A stretch of 64,000 nucleotides of DNA from Maea johnstoni. Lineage: Eukaryota > Annelida > Polychaeta > Spionida > Magelonidae. The stretch lies in NCBI GenBank assembly GCA_963942565.1, contig OZ012689.1, forward strand, positions 25,070,968 to 25,134,967, written 5' to 3'. Positions 46,751-59,095 of this stretch are shown here, in pieces. Each line of letters opens with the position of its first letter. Within the stretch, counting starts at the first letter, position 1. The notes beneath the pieces were generated by a model that saw only the letters and a list, made by a program, of their open reading frames with translations, searched no databases and was not told the origin of the DNA. The position numbers and the translations under genes were made by a program.

Positions 46751-47229
46751 TTGGGGAGTAAAAAAAATTGAAAAAAGTATGCCCATCAGATCTCTTAGCA
46801 TATACGTATGGTTAGATAGTTCATAACTGGTATCACCTAGATATCTGAACATGAATGGATTGATAGCTGAAAATCAATATCCCCCCTACCCCCCCCCCCT
46901 CCCCCTTAGATATGATGGCACGTATAGGGTTGATAGTAGAAACAAGTTGGTGAAATGTTTGAAGAACTTCTAAAGGGTGTGTTGAAATGTGGAATTGCAA
47001 TAAGTGTCTGTATATTTACTAGCCTGTTTATTGTTTATTACAGTACAGAATAACCTCCTGATCAGCGCTCATCAAATAGCACAGCCCCATCTCCTGGGAG
47101 ATATAACATCAAAAAAAGAAAAGTATAGCATTCCTTATGCATGCAACCTACATAAAAGAAGAAAAAAAGCATGCTGTAAGTTCAAGAATCTTTCGGTAAT
47201 AAAATGACGGGGCTACCTAAAATGCTGAC
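46751..47229. other. Unique DNA with a poly-C patch
   Basis: Poly-C run near 46,880-46,905. No gene was recognised. Confidence 0.35.
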
Positions 47230-47462
47230 AGGACTACTAGATGACTGTGCATGTAAAGGGTTAACAGTAGAAAAAAGGTCTTCCCCTCCCCTCCCCCAGA
47301 GGGTAAAGAGATGTAATAACATGCCACAAGTAGGCTAGGTTAATAGTAAAAAGAAGTTACCCCCTGATCTGATGGCATGTAAAGGGTAAACAGTAGAAAA
47401 AAGGTCTTCCCCTCCCCCAGAGGGTAAAGAGATGTAATAACATGCCACAAGTAGACTCGTCA
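47230..47462. repeat. Tandem duplication, ~126-bp unit, 2 copies
   Basis: GTAAAGGG, CAGTAGAAAAAAGGTCTTCC and AGAGATGTAATAACATGCCA recur at 47,253 and 47,379 spacing. Confidence 0.85.
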
Positions 47463-47867
47463 AAGGTCGCGTGTTTGTGTTGATCAGGAAGCATACCGGC
47501 CAGGGCAGTAGGTAGGAACATGTCTGGGACGACAAGGCGAGTTCTTTGTCCCACTTACTGCTACTCTAATAGCCTGGGATTCAGTGCCACATGACAAAGC
47601 TGGTGGTAATTGATGGCAAATTGGGTAGCGGTTCAAATAAAAGGATGAAAATAGTATAAATAAATAAACTTCATTGAATGGAAACAAACATGCACAAAAA
47701 CAGGAATCAAATTGACTACAACCAACGAAATATATTAAAAGAATGAGGAATTTCTATTATTATTATTATATTTTTTTTTAAATTACAGGTATCAAATTTG
47801 ATGAACCGAAAGAGGGATATGGGAAGAATGAGGAATTTCTATTATGTTCACTGTTACACCCATATGC

Positions 47868-48000
47868 TGGCTTATTTATGACTAGCCAGTGGTGGAAGGA
47901 AGAATAAAACCCGTTGGAAATCACCTCCCAAACCTAAGTCACTGGCAACTTTCTCACATGTATGGCTTGGATTGGAACCTGGATAGTGAGGTCTAATCAG
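47868..48000 (-). mobile_element. tRNA-derived SINE fragment
   Basis: In reverse: TATTTATGACTAGCCAGTGG, then CCTAAGTCACTGGCAACTTTC and a decayed box B (GGATTGGAACCTGG). Confidence 0.7.
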
Positions 48001-49724
48001 ATTAGGCACCTAAAATGTTTTGGGACCCCCTTCTGTGTCATATAATTTATAGTCTTTATCACCAGAGGGGAGGGTGTGGGGGGTTAAATGTACCAGTCTT
48101 CGTTTTTGTGTGGTGAATGCGTGCTACAACATGGTTGTCTTTCATCACTGGAACAGTGCAGGTGTTTAGATGGTTGCCTAGCGCTCAACAGCTCCTAACG
48201 ATACCAGTGCTGCCCTCTAGCTTTTTTTAAAAAACAAAAAGCTAACTTTCCTAAAGGGTAACAATTAACATACGACCCTGGCATAAAAACAGCATCCAAA
48301 TGAAATACACTGATAAAATATCAGAAATATGATCGTTTTGGGATGTTATATTCATATTAGATATTTTACACTTTTTTATACCGTACACTCAACAGTTAGA
48401 ATGTGAAGTTTCAGGCAGTCCGTTTCCTGTTGTGAATCTGGGCATGTTTCTTGTTCATCCTTCGCCCTCCTCTCACCATCTCTCAGCACTGGGACTGTGC
48501 ATACGTCTCATCAGCACATGTTTTCATGCTCCATGCCTTGCACTCAACACTCAACACATCCTAGAAAAAACCCACCCCGCTCTGCTCAGTAGCTGTCTTT
48601 GAGGGGATTCCGCTCCACCAGAAGCCGTACAGCGCCACCTCTCTTTAATCTACTCGTTAATTGCACATGAAGTGAGGTTAACTTTCTCGCTGCTGATGGG
48701 GTTGGCCCTTATTTGGAGGTCAGTCTTTGTGGGCCCCAGGCTACTGAGATCCAAATAGATATTCTATCTGTTTATTGGCGACTACTTCTCAAGGTTATCT
48801 TAGTTCAGCTTTTTGTGGGATATTACACTTGCACTTTTTTTGCAGTTTTAACGGTATTTTCAGCAAATCCTTATCCTATCTGTCCATAAGAAACAGAAGT
48901 TGGTTATTTATTGCAAGAATCTGAGCAATTATTTTCAACATATTTTGATTAATTTTTTGTATGCCATTTTAGAATCAGCATGTGTGTTAAAACATTTTGG
49001 AATAAGGGAAGGAGAAATGTTATTACTAACTAAAATCAAGTCCATCTTTCAAATGTTTTTAAGATTACTTTATTCATATAATGTTATATAATGTTATTTA
49101 AAAAAGATCATGGTTTCTTCCCAAGATTTCTCAAATTGTCCAAATTACACCAAACAGAAAGAGTCAGCATGCAGGCAATATACAAAAATGCCAGACAACA
49201 GTGAGGGAAACTTCATGCCTGTTCCATACATTAGCACACAGTGATGCAGTATGAACCAATCAGATGCCAGTATTGCAGTGTACTAATTCTAATAAAATGC
49301 TGCTTGTGTATATTCCGTGATTCCACAAATCCCCATTGTATTACTGAGAGAAGTCACGGTAATAAAGTAGTGCTAAAACAAATAGCTGATCAGGCGAGCA
49401 ATCAGAAGCCACCATTCGCCCAGGTCTGTGGTTTAAAATTCATAAAACACTCTCAGTGTGCTCTAACCTATGCTGAATTTCAATGCATAGAAGTATTTCC
49501 CAAAGGGTGCCTGCACTATTAAGGTATGACTCAGAACTCAGGGAGTCAGCTGCTGCTGCTGTTGGGGTATGAAGGAGTGAAGGTTAAAGTGTAGGGGTCA
49601 TTCTTCAGGGTGATGATTGACAGTTTGAGGACCTCTTCCCACAGAGCTAGAGGTGCTGCTCAGGGTTTTAATGTGAATTTTATTGCAACTGTGGTTTCCT
49701 CTCTAACCTTTTGGCCCTCATACT
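48001..49724. other. Unique DNA; candidate regulatory patch at 48,390-48,760
   Basis: 48,390-48,760 is repeat-free and GC-richer, with ACTCGTTAATTGCACATGAA. The remainder is AT-rich and no gene was recognised. Confidence 0.3.
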
Positions 49725-49934
49725 TTAACCCGTCCAGTACTGAGACTATGTCCCAAGCACAAGGATGCAGAAATTTTTGATAACCATCTACACCCTGTCT
49801 TATTGGTATGCATTGCATAGCTCCACTGAGTACTCTCAGATGAGTACCCATGTGCCGGGGTTTCAGTCATTTTTGTTTGTCTTTTTGCATAACTTTGTAT
49901 TGGCCTAACTAGCCACCAGCGGCATAAGGGTTAA
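49725..49934 (-). mobile_element. Family A MITE, full length
   Basis: TTAACCCGTCCAGTACTGAG to CAGCGGCATAAGGGTTAA. The right TTAA is shared with an adjoining B copy, as at 14,669. Confidence 0.86.
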
Positions 49935-50135
49935 CCCATTCATATGTGCAGCTAACACATTGTCCAACAACTTATAACAAAACCCACTAATAAAAGTATA
50001 CTTTGAAAGATATTTGAAGAGGGATTATGAAATCCAACGGTAAAAATAACTTTCAGTGAAAAATTTCTCAAAATTATTTTTTGATCAAAATATTTAATTC
50101 TGTGTCAGACCACTAGTTTCCTCATTATGTGAATG
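49931..50135 (+). mobile_element. Family B MITE, degenerate
   Basis: TTAACCCATTCATATGTGCA at the left, core AGATATTTGAAGAGGGATTA, right end eroded near TGTGTCAGACC. Confidence 0.55.
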
Positions 50136-50344
50136 GACAGCTCCCCTGGAACTTGACATCTGGTTATAACTAGAAAAAGGATGGGAGTAGTGGGTATGAG
50201 TTGTCGTTATATCAATATGGAACAAATATAAAGTGTAAAAGGATAAAGAGTTTGTCGTTGGTTTCAGGGATTTCGTTTGACCCATAAGTTAAAGGTCCTA
50301 AACATTTAATGATAGGGACCTGGATGGCCATGAAATAGTTTCCA

Positions 50345-50533
50345 ATAATGGTAATAATAATAATAATAATTGGAATTTATATAGCGCCATTTCCATTAAT
50401 AAAATGTTCACAAGCGCTGCACATTGTCATAGTTTGAGTCATAGTCAACAACGCCTCAATGGGCGAGCCTGAAAAGGTGTGTTTTGAGACACTTCTTGAA
50501 GACCTGACACGATGTAGCATCCTTCAGGTGTTG
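50345..50533 (-). mobile_element. 5'-truncated LINE, 3' end
   Basis: Read in reverse: about 25 codons of ORF2 C-terminus, a UTR with AGCGCTTGTGAACATTTTAT and GGCGCTATATAAATTCC, and an (ATT)n tail. The GGCGCTATAT word is shared with the LINE at 21,290, but the sequences otherwise differ. Confidence 0.6.
50456..50533 (-). CDS. C-terminus of a LINE ORF2 protein
   Basis: Reads QHLKDATSCQVFKKCLKTHL then FRLAH and stop. FKKxLKTxLFR is the terminal motif of CR1/L2-type LINE proteins. All upstream coding sequence is missing. Confidence 0.6.
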   Translation of the reverse strand, partial: QHLKDATSCQVFKKCLKTHLFRLAH

Positions 50534-50787
50534 GTAACCCATCAATATCCATTCTTTTGTATCCATATTTAACAATGAATATAAAATCATGTTTTCTGTA
50601 ATATTTAAAAAAAAATATATTTCCATTTTTCCTTGGCCCCAGATGTCCCCGATTTTCTATGATAGGTGCCCAGCTGGACCCTGAAATCAAAAAGTCACAG
50701 TCAACCCAGATGATATGAGTTGCTATTGTTGTTCCTGTAGACCAGATAAGATAGAGTCCGGAAAATTAGGCTATGTAACTATGAGGA

Positions 50788-51028
50788 GGGCCTGCTCTGC
50801 TTGCTGGCTGTGTTGTCTTAGGCACCGCCACTGACTGCACGCTGTCTCTCACCACTGCCTGGGTTCGAATCCCGGCCTGGGCATGTGAGAAAGTTGCCAG
50901 TGACTTGAGGTCAGGCGGTGGTTTTTTTCGCCGGGTACTCCGGTTTCCTCCACTATTTACAACTGGCTAGTCACGAATTAGCCACAATTGGCATAAATGT
51001 GACGAAAAACAAAATTCCAAATTCCAAA
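50788..51028 (+). mobile_element. tRNA-derived SINE, best copy
   Basis: tRNA-like head with an A-box-like TTGCTGGCTGTGTTGTC and a perfect box B GGTTCGAATCC (50,862-50,872). The central domain has AAAGTTGCCAGTGACTTGAG and CCGGGTACTCCGGTTTCCTC. The tail is GACGAAAAACAAAATTCC with short ATTCCAAA repeats. RNA polymerase III transcribes such elements; a LINE supplies mobility. The central domain recalls the conserved domains of widespread animal SINE superfamilies, but which one is not settled. Confidence 0.85.
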
Positions 51029-51132
51029 AGTAACTATGAGGTAACTTAGAATTCTCATGGAGCTTATGAGCGAAAATGCCAAGAAGAGAAACTTTTGATT
51101 TCATTGATTGTTTGTACTCTCGTGTAATTACT

Positions 51133-51345
51133 GTCCGCCAGAGAGTGTTTCTATTGTGAGGCCCTCCTTTCATCTCTGTTTCTGGTTCTGTGTCCATACC
51201 AATAGCCACACACACTTGTGAGGTACATCTCTTTAATGTCCGCCAGAGTGTTTTCATTGTGAGACCCTCCTTTCATCTCTGTATCTGTTTCTGTGTCTAT
51301 ACCAGTAGCCACACACACTCGTGGGGTACATCTCTTCCCCAGCAC
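51133..51345. repeat. Tandem duplication, 105-bp unit, 2 copies
   Basis: GTCCGCCAGAG starts at 51,133 and 51,238. CCTCCTTTCATCTCTGT and AGCCACACACACT occur in both units. Confidence 0.87.
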
Positions 51346-52711
51346 TCAACATGTAGAGATAAGAGCTCATCATCACATCATTCCCCGCTGAACCAGCGCA
51401 CTCTGTCACCTTTTCCTGCTACTGGTGTAGTCAGCGTGTAGTCAGCGTGCCACCCACATGACAATAGTCAGATCGGGGAATGGGCAGTCACGGAAAAACC
51501 ATGAGAGCCCACTTGATAATGATAATAACTTGATATTTGAGCTTCAGATACAGATGCCCAGAATCGCTATTTAATTGATTTTATTTCTGACAAAAAATAA
51601 TGAAATCAGCTATTAGTTGACCCTAGTTTAGTTACTCAATCTGTCACTCAGGGTTTCTGTTCCTTTTCTGCTCAGTTATCTTCTGTGGGTGAATATACCT
51701 GGCGCCATCTTTATTTGCCCTCAGGAACTATTGAAGAATAACCCTAAGAACTACCTTTAATAGGAACTAAATAAGAAATGTGTGTATAGTTCTAAGAACT
51801 GAATATATTGTCCATATCCAAGGAGCTGGTCCAATGCTTGTGACCTGATGATTGTAGAGAGATGCTTTTGCCTAGACAGTCTCTCTAGCGGAGACAGTAG
51901 CCAGGGACGATTGTTGGCTGCCCGACCGCTGTCACGTCAGCGGTTCAGCGATCCTTGTACAGGGCTGATAAACGATGGCTATCTCCCTCCGCCTGTCCTT
52001 GTCCCGGCTGCAGTCCTCTCCCTCTGGACCCACAATGCATGGAATACAGATGGCAACCAATGAAATGTGGGCCTCCTGGTGTCACAGATAACCGGGTGAC
52101 TTCTTTCATCTCTAGGATGGGAACTGATAGTCATCTCCATTTCAAGAGGGCAACACAGGCAAATATGTTGGGGTTTTTTGTGTATGTTTTTTTCGATTTT
52201 TGTTCTGGCCCTTGGGCTGTGTAGAGTGTGTACCTTTTGCTTTTCATGCCAGCATGATGCATTTTATTCTGAAGATTGCGTCTTGAATGTTGATAAAAGT
52301 TAATATTTTTTCTTTTAACCTAATAATTCCTCTGAGGGACAATATGAGTGTTGAAAGAATTCGATGTTACTTTCAAAATTAATTTGTTGATAAAGCATAC
52401 TACTCCCAAAAATATACAATAAAAATTGTACATTAACATATCATTGTCTTTACATGCCCAAAATATCTTTTTAAACCCAAAAACTTGCAATGAAAACATA
52501 TTTGCTGATTTGCATGATTGTGTAGTTGAATGATGCCTTTAACAGTCGCACAGAGAACCCTAATCCCACAATACAAAAATAAGCATTCATATATTTCTGT
52601 AAACAACCAAACTTAACTTAAAAACATGTCACTGAAGACATCGCTCTACAGCATTGTTCATCCATGACATAAGAAAGGAATCGGGAAAACTCTACAGGGT
52701 ATGCTGCTGTA
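51346..52711. other. Unique DNA; nothing callable
   Basis: 51,840-52,130 is GC-richer and repeat-free. Frames of 71 and 89 codons there overlap each other and lack motifs. Confidence 0.35.
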
Positions 52712-52845
52712 TTAGTCCAGTCAATCTGGGGGTCAACGTCAGAATAATTGCAACAGAATTTTTTTCACTTCTGTGAGTTTAGGGATGGTGTCCTGCATAA
52801 TATACCAAAAGTCTACCAAAATCATCCCATGGGAAATGGGTCAAC

Positions 52846-52871
52846 GGCGGCCATCTTTAAAGATGGCCGCC
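52846..52871. repeat. Perfect 26-bp palindrome in the left arm
   Basis: Centre CCATCTTTAAAGATGG extended by GGCGG / CCGCC on the two sides. Each half holds a YY1-type AAGATGGC. The right arm keeps the inner 16 bp near 57,091. Confidence 0.85.
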
Positions 52872-53498
52872 AAATTGCCTATTACAATACTATGCTTCAG
52901 ATCTACTTTTTCCTCTTGAAAAGATTCAGACTATTGATCATAAAACTTGTTTCTATTTCCTTTCTACAACTCATTGAGATGTTTTATGCAAGATTTGTTA
53001 GGGGAAAATGTTGAAATTTATAACTTTCAATGAAATTAAAGCTGAAAAAAGTGCAAAATTTGACAAAAATCCAAAGTGTTTCTAAAATGTAATTGGATAT
53101 TCATTACTATCTGTATTCCTTTACCTGATTACTTAAGCTTGTTAAAATACTTTATGAACCCAGATTCCTTCTCTGGTGTTCATGTTATATCTTTTTTAAC
53201 ATGATTACTGTTTCAGGGATGCTACCATAACTCTGTGCAAATCACGTAACATAATAAAACCTTATAACTAAATCTGTTGAGGTTAGTATTTTACCTCTTT
53301 TAATAGTCTATCTTTTACAGAAGGACATTTTAATAGAAAGAAATGGTCACACATTAGGGGTGGGTGTAATTTACCACCCTTGAAAGTACCCCCCCCCCCA
53401 AAAAAAAAAAAAAAACGAAAAGAACAAACAAAAAAAAACGAAAATGCTGTGAATTGAAATAAAATGAACAGCAGGGTAGACTGGGGAAAGCAAGATTG

Positions 53499-56275
53499 TA
53501 GTGAAGCAACAAGGTCCTCGCCCACCTGTGGCCTCTGGTCACCTCGGACAAATTTGTCCTAGAAACAGTGTCCAGGGGCTACAGGATCGAGTTCACGGCA
53601 AAACCTCCGACTATGTCGAAGGGTATGGTGGACAGAGACCCCCCGTCTCGAAGGGCGGACCTCAGGAGAGGTCTCCAGTACATGTTGGACAAGCAGGCCA
53701 TAAGAGAGATTCCGGTGTCTCCAGAGACGCCCGGGTTCTACTCCTCGATTTTCCTAGTAGCCAAGGAATCGGGTGGCTGGAGGCCGATTCTCAACCTCAA
53801 GGCTTTCAACAAATTTGTAGTGCCCCCATCCTTTCGGATGGAGACACTGCGAACAGTTATGGATTGCCTAGGGGAGGCAGCTCAACAACGACAGAACACC
53901 TAATAACATTTGAGGGACTTAAGTCTGTCCGAAACGTGGGCGATCTCTATCGATATTAGAGACGCCTACTTTCAAGTGGCCGTGGCGCCAGAGCATACCA
54001 GGTACCTACGCTTCGCTTACAACGGCAGAGCCTTTGAGTTCCTGGTGCTCCCCTTCGGTCTGTCAACGGCTCCCAGAGTCTTCACAAGGATCGTGAGGGT
54101 CATAGAGGCCTTCCTCAAAGTACAAGGTGTCGATATGCACCAGTACTTGGACGATTGGCTGATGAAAAGTCAGTCAAAATCCCTGGTGGAGCGTCACCGA
54201 GATTTGACGCTATTCTGGGTGAACAAGCTGGGGTTCCTTGTGAACGAGGGCAAGTCCCAGCTCACCCCCACTCAGGGTTCCTGGGTTCGACCCTGGATCT
54301 CCTGAATATGCTCGTGTTCCCAAGCGAAAGGAGGATTCTCAGGGCTACCAGCCTAGCGACCTCTTTGCTCGGGAGAACTGCCCAGCCGGCGAAGACCTGG
54401 CAGAGGTTTCTAGGACACCTGTCCAGCCTCCGCGAGTTGGTTCCTATGGCGGTAGTCCACACGCGGTCGATCCAGCTGATGCTCCACGACCAGTGGACAC
54501 CCGAACGAGGCGACTCTCGCCGAGTTAGAGAGCATCCAGATCCGACTATGTCGATCGTAACAGATGCCTCCAAGGAAGAGTGGGGAGGCTGCCATTGGTC
54601 AAGAGCCTGGGCCAAGCGCGCATCAATTGGCTCGAGCTTCAAGCGGTTTGGCTAACCCTGAAACTCCTACCTCAGTTGCAGGGCACTGCTGTGGATGTCA
54701 TTTCCGAAAATTCCACCACGGTTGCCTATATCAACAAGGTGGGCGGGACCCAGTCCCCGTCTCTGTGCCATCTGGCACTGAACGTCTGGGCATGGTGCAG
54801 GCAACACGACATCTTTCTTGTGGCCAGCCACCTGTCCGGGGACAAGAACGTCCTTGCGGATGCCTTGTCCAGGGGGAGCCACCGTCACCCTACGGAGTGG
54901 ACCCTCCACAACGCGGTGACCAGAGCGATCTTTCAACGCTGGCCAACCCCGCATGTGGACCTGTTCGCGTCATAGAAGAACCACAAGCTGCCAGTGTTCT
55001 TCTCAATTCGGCCGTCCCCGTCATCGAGCGGTGTGAACGTGCTGACGCAGAACTGGGAATGCCTCTACGGATATGCGTATCCACCGACGGCACTCGTCCC
55101 GAGAGTGTTGCGGAAGCTGAGGCTCAACTGACGGCCCAGGTCCTACTGGTGGCCCAGTTCTGGCCCAGCCAGCCGTGGTTCCGCCAACTGACGTCGATGC
55201 TGACGGATCTGCCGTGGGCGATCTCCCAGAGGGACGATCTCCTGAAGAATGCGGTCACGGGGATGGGGTACCCCAAACCGGAGGCGATGAGGTTAACTGT
55301 ATGGCCTCTGTCCGCAAATCCTTCGTTGATCACGGCTTTTCAGCAAACGTTGCTGACATGGCAGCTAGAGCCAGACGAGAGTCAACTCGCCGGGTTTATG
55401 GTTCCCGTCTTAGACACTACCAAAGGTGGTGCGTGGACAGAGGTGTGGACCCCGTTAAAGCGCCTTTAACGGAGATAGCGGAATTTCTGGAAAACCTGCG
55501 GACAATCCGGCATAAAGGGAATCCCTTAGCCCCGTCCACTTTTGCAGGGTATAGGTCGGCTATTGCGGCTATACACCAGGGTTTTCCGGATGGGTCCACG
55601 GTGTCTTCGAACACCGACCTCTCTACCCTCTTGAAGGGTATCTTTGTTGTGGCTGCCAGGCCGAGAACTGGGTCCACTCTTGCAGGATAGACCCTAGCCA
55701 CCTGAGATGGGAAAATGGTGGAGTTTGTCTCCTCCCTTCCCTCATGCTGGATAAAAAACAGTCTTTGTCCTTCATACTCCTAGCTCGGTGTTCGTGCTGA
55801 GCTTAAAGGAGCACTCACCAGATGATAAGGTACATTGTCCACTCAGAGCTCTGAAGTGATATCTGAAGCTTACCAAACCCCTTTGGGGCGCGGAGTAGGC
55901 TCTCGAAAGAGCCATACAAGAAGGCTTCCAAGGGTACTGTCGCTGGTTGGGTAAAAGAGGCCATCTCTGGGGCGTACTCGCACTTGTCGCGCAAGCAGAG
56001 AGAGCAGATAGGCATTCGTGCTCACGACACCAGAGGGGTCGCAACCACTTGGGCGGCCACCGTAGGTGTACCGTTTGAGGATATTATGGATGCTGCGGCC
56101 TGGAGTCGCCCTCAGACCTCCGGCACAGCGGCTAGAAAGTTATTCCAGATCCTTCCACAGCTTATGCTAAACGGTGGTACTCTGCTTCCAATGGGAGCAG
56201 GTAAGGATTTACTAATAAAACAGGAAATTAGAAGTAATTCCTCTTTTATGATAAATACTTACCTGCGAGCATTGC
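53499..56275 (+). mobile_element. DIRS-like YR retrotransposon fossil, 5'-truncated
   Basis: Second DIRS-type element. Parts in order: N-terminal RT (53,520-53,900), RT palm with YLDDW (near 54,145), RNase H (about 54,550-54,870), tyrosine recombinase (about 55,340-56,140, with AHDTRGV), then a hairpin (56,195-56,275) of the same design as in the first element. Proteins are clearly related to, but a different family from, the element at 1-2,950. It carries roughly half a dozen breaks and is older than the first copy. Confidence 0.85.
56195..56275 (+). repeat. Terminal hairpin of the second DIRS-like element
   Basis: GAGCAGGTAAGGATTTACT faces AAATACTTACCTGCGAG, with AGGAAATTAGAAGTAATTCC at the loop. 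This is the counterpart of 2,640-2,722. Confidence 0.7.
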
Positions 56276-57256
56276 CCTCCCTTTTGTACCCTCCCCTAGA
56301 CCTGGAATTTTATTCCCTGAAGGGGGGCATTCGCCCTATATGCGCCGACCGTCCTTGTCTGCAGCTGTTACAGGTGCTGCCCCTAGTGGGACACCTACGG
56401 ACTAGCAGAAATTTAATTTTGAGGCTTCTTTAGTAAGCCTTTGTTTATGGACGTCTGGGGGCCTTTCAATTATTATTAGGACAAGACCTTCAAAACAGAG
56501 CCTCCCTTTTGGGTAACCAGAGAAAGCCCTGGAGAGATTTCCATTTTTAATTGGGGAGGGGGGGGGGGGCAGCGCAGAGGGGTGTAGTCTACAGCTTACT
56601 CTCTGGTTTCCATGGAGAAACACTTTTCAGATAATGTGTCATAGGTGTAAAGATAAAGATTCAGCCTCAGTACATGAGGTTTAGAGGTACACATATTTGA
56701 TATGGTTGTGGCCAATTACGAACTGAAATAGTAAACCCGTTAAAAAACACCTATTATGAACAAATTATAAGGAAACTGGGACCCATAATGAACTGATAAG
56801 AAGGCTTAGGGATGCTGAAAGTGGAAGATAAAGTAAAGTTTCAAAAATAACCTATGTTTTTAATGCTATCATAAACAACTCGGAGTAAATTGGGCCGATT
56901 TTCATGTTTTTTCTACTTTTTCTGAATCAAAAGTGCCAAAATTAAAACTTTTTTGAAACAAATTTTGCATGGAATATTCAAACATATTGTCAAAAGTGAA
57001 ATAAAGCTGGTTTTAGGTTTCTAAGACTAAATTTGTGTAAGGGAAAAATGAAAGTGTGGAGTACAGTACTGAATAGTGAAATTGGTGTCCATCTTTAAAG
57101 ATGGCGGCCGTTGACCCCTTTCCCAAGGGATGATTTTGGTAGACTTTCAGTATATTATGCAGAAGACTATGCCCTAACTCACAGAAGTGAAAAAGATTCT
57201 GTTGCAATTATTCTGACGTTGAGCCCCAAAATCAGTTAGATTGACTGGACTATATT

Positions 57257-57494
57257 GAAACAACCGCGTCCCTGGTTTAAAAAGTGACATGGATTTGCCT
57301 GGCTGACTGTGGGCTAGGATCCCTACATCTCAGCAATGGGCTGCGTCATCACCGAGAGGGGTGCAATCCTCTCTTGAAACAACCACGTCTCTGGTTTGAA
57401 AAGTGACATGGATTTGCCTGGCTGACTGTGGGCTAGGATCCCTACATCTCAGCAATGGGCTGCGTCATCACCGAGAGGGGTGCAATCCTCTCTT
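57257..57494. repeat. Tandem duplication, 119-bp unit, 2 copies
   Basis: GAAACAACC(G/A)CGTC starts at 57,257 and 57,376. The copies are nearly identical, so the event is recent. It begins directly after the right inverted arm. Confidence 0.92.
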
Positions 57495-58489
57495 GCCATG
57501 ATACCGGAGAAGGGTATGTTGGTAGAGTACCATGAAGTCAACACACGCTCTCCCCTATAGCTTACTTTCTTAGCCACCTTGCCTGGGGTCCTATAGAGAT
57601 GGGATATCAGTTCAAAGCTCAGGAAGGGGAGAAGAGAGGATGTTAATAGCTTGAACTGTTCTATCTCGGTCGACAGGTGAGAGAGAGAGGTAAGAACATA
57701 CATACAATGGGACATGGAAAGACTTCTTAGTCCAAAGTTTGCCAAAAGAGGGGGCAGTTGTTACACCCACCCCAAGGCATTGTTGGAGCATCCTCCATAA
57801 TCTTAGCTTTACTTGCTTATGAACAGAGGTCTTGGAAATTTACTGAGTGGTAAATTTCAAGTACTCTTAGTTAGTATCAGTACAGACAAGCCAGGTAAAG
57901 TCAAACTGCTTTTATCCATACTGTATACTGTTGGCTTTACCAGAGTTACCACTGGCCTGGTACCATTACACTCATGATATGTGTACTCACATAATTGGGA
58001 TTTTTTCTCATCCAGACTTAAACACATGTTCCCAAGTTCCCAACCAGTACAGGTTTAGAAATGGTTCATTTTTGAATTTCCAAAAATAGGCAAAAGCAAA
58101 CCTTCTTCAGTCAGTACTCATAAATGTTTGTCTTTACCACTGATTTACCTTATTACCATTAGTATCTATGACCATATGAACAATTTGAAGAAGTAAGTGG
58201 TTTCACTTAAGCTCAATTAGTTGAAGGGTAGGCTGTGTTTCTCACTGGTGTTTGGGTTTGGGCTGGGACTGGGAAAGCTGAGAATGAGGAGGAAAACTAC
58301 CTTTTTGAGAATTTCTGCTTGTTTGCGGGGCTTTCAAAGACAGGCGCTTTGAGTTATAGCGCTAAAGGTCATAATTTCTGACAGTGGTTTTACAGCTGGT
58401 GGGGGAATTTCAATTAGGAATCTAAAGGAAGTGTTATGAGTCTGACTCCTCAGAAATTTTGCCTATAACCCACAGAAGTTCTTTCCTCA
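57495..58489. other. Unique DNA; nothing callable
   Basis: A 98-codon minus-strand frame (57,449-57,745) overlaps the duplication and shows no motif. Confidence 0.35.
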
Positions 58490-59095
58490 TGGACTACTGT
58501 TTCTGCAGCCTGACTACAGAAAATTGCAACTCAGTATTCCAATAATTCTCTTCCTAAAACCATCCAAACACTACTGTTTCTGCAGCCTGGCTCTACAAAA
58601 TAGGCAAAAGAAATTAGTATACAAATAGTCCTCTTCTTTAAACCATCCAAAACACTACTGTTTCTGCAGTCTGGCTCTACAAAATAGGCAAAGGAAATTA
58701 GTATACAAATAGTCTTCTTTAGACCATCCAAACACTACTGTTTCTGGGGCCTTACTGTAGAAAAGAGGCAGAGGAACACAGTATACCAATAATTCTCCTC
58801 CTAAAACCATCCAAAACAATACTGTTTCTGGGGCCTTACTGTAGAAAAGAGGCAGAGGAACACAGTATACCAATAATTCTCCTCCTTAAACCATCCAAAA
58901 ACAATACTGTTTCTGCAGCCTGACTGCAGAAAATAGGCAACGGAAATCAGAATTTCAATACCAATAGCCCTTTTCCTAAAACTATTCAAAACACTACTAT
59001 TTCTGCAGCCCGACTCTGCAAAATAGGCCAAGGTAATTTTGTATACCAATAGTTCTCTTCCTAAAACCATCTAAAACCATCCAAAATACTCGCTT
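58490..59095. repeat. Degenerate tandem repeat, 77-90-bp unit, about 7 copies
   Basis: CACTACTGTTTCTGCAGCC-type starts near 58,493, 58,570, 58,654, 58,734, 58,818, 58,903 and 58,993, each followed by AAATAGGCAAAGGAAATTAG and TCTCCTCCTAAAACCATCC words. Minus-strand frames (up to 89 codons) reflect the repeat. Confidence 0.88.

Larger units (their letters stand above)
52712..57252. mobile_element. 4.5-kb segment bounded by long inverted arms
   Basis: Starting TAGTCCAGTCAATCT, about 190 bp at 52,712-52,900 recurs inverted at about 57,060-57,252 (both with GACGTCAGAATAATTGCAAC-type words and CCATCTTTAAAGATGG). Weaker similarity continues inward on both sides. It looks like a foldback or long-TIR transposon of unknown superfamily with the YR retroelement between its arms. 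No transposase of its own was recognised. Confidence 0.6.

Noticed and set aside
50862-50872. tRNA gene from the perfect box B
   Set aside because: The head cannot form a full cloverleaf and continues into a SINE body and tail; a second diverged copy confirms a repeat family.
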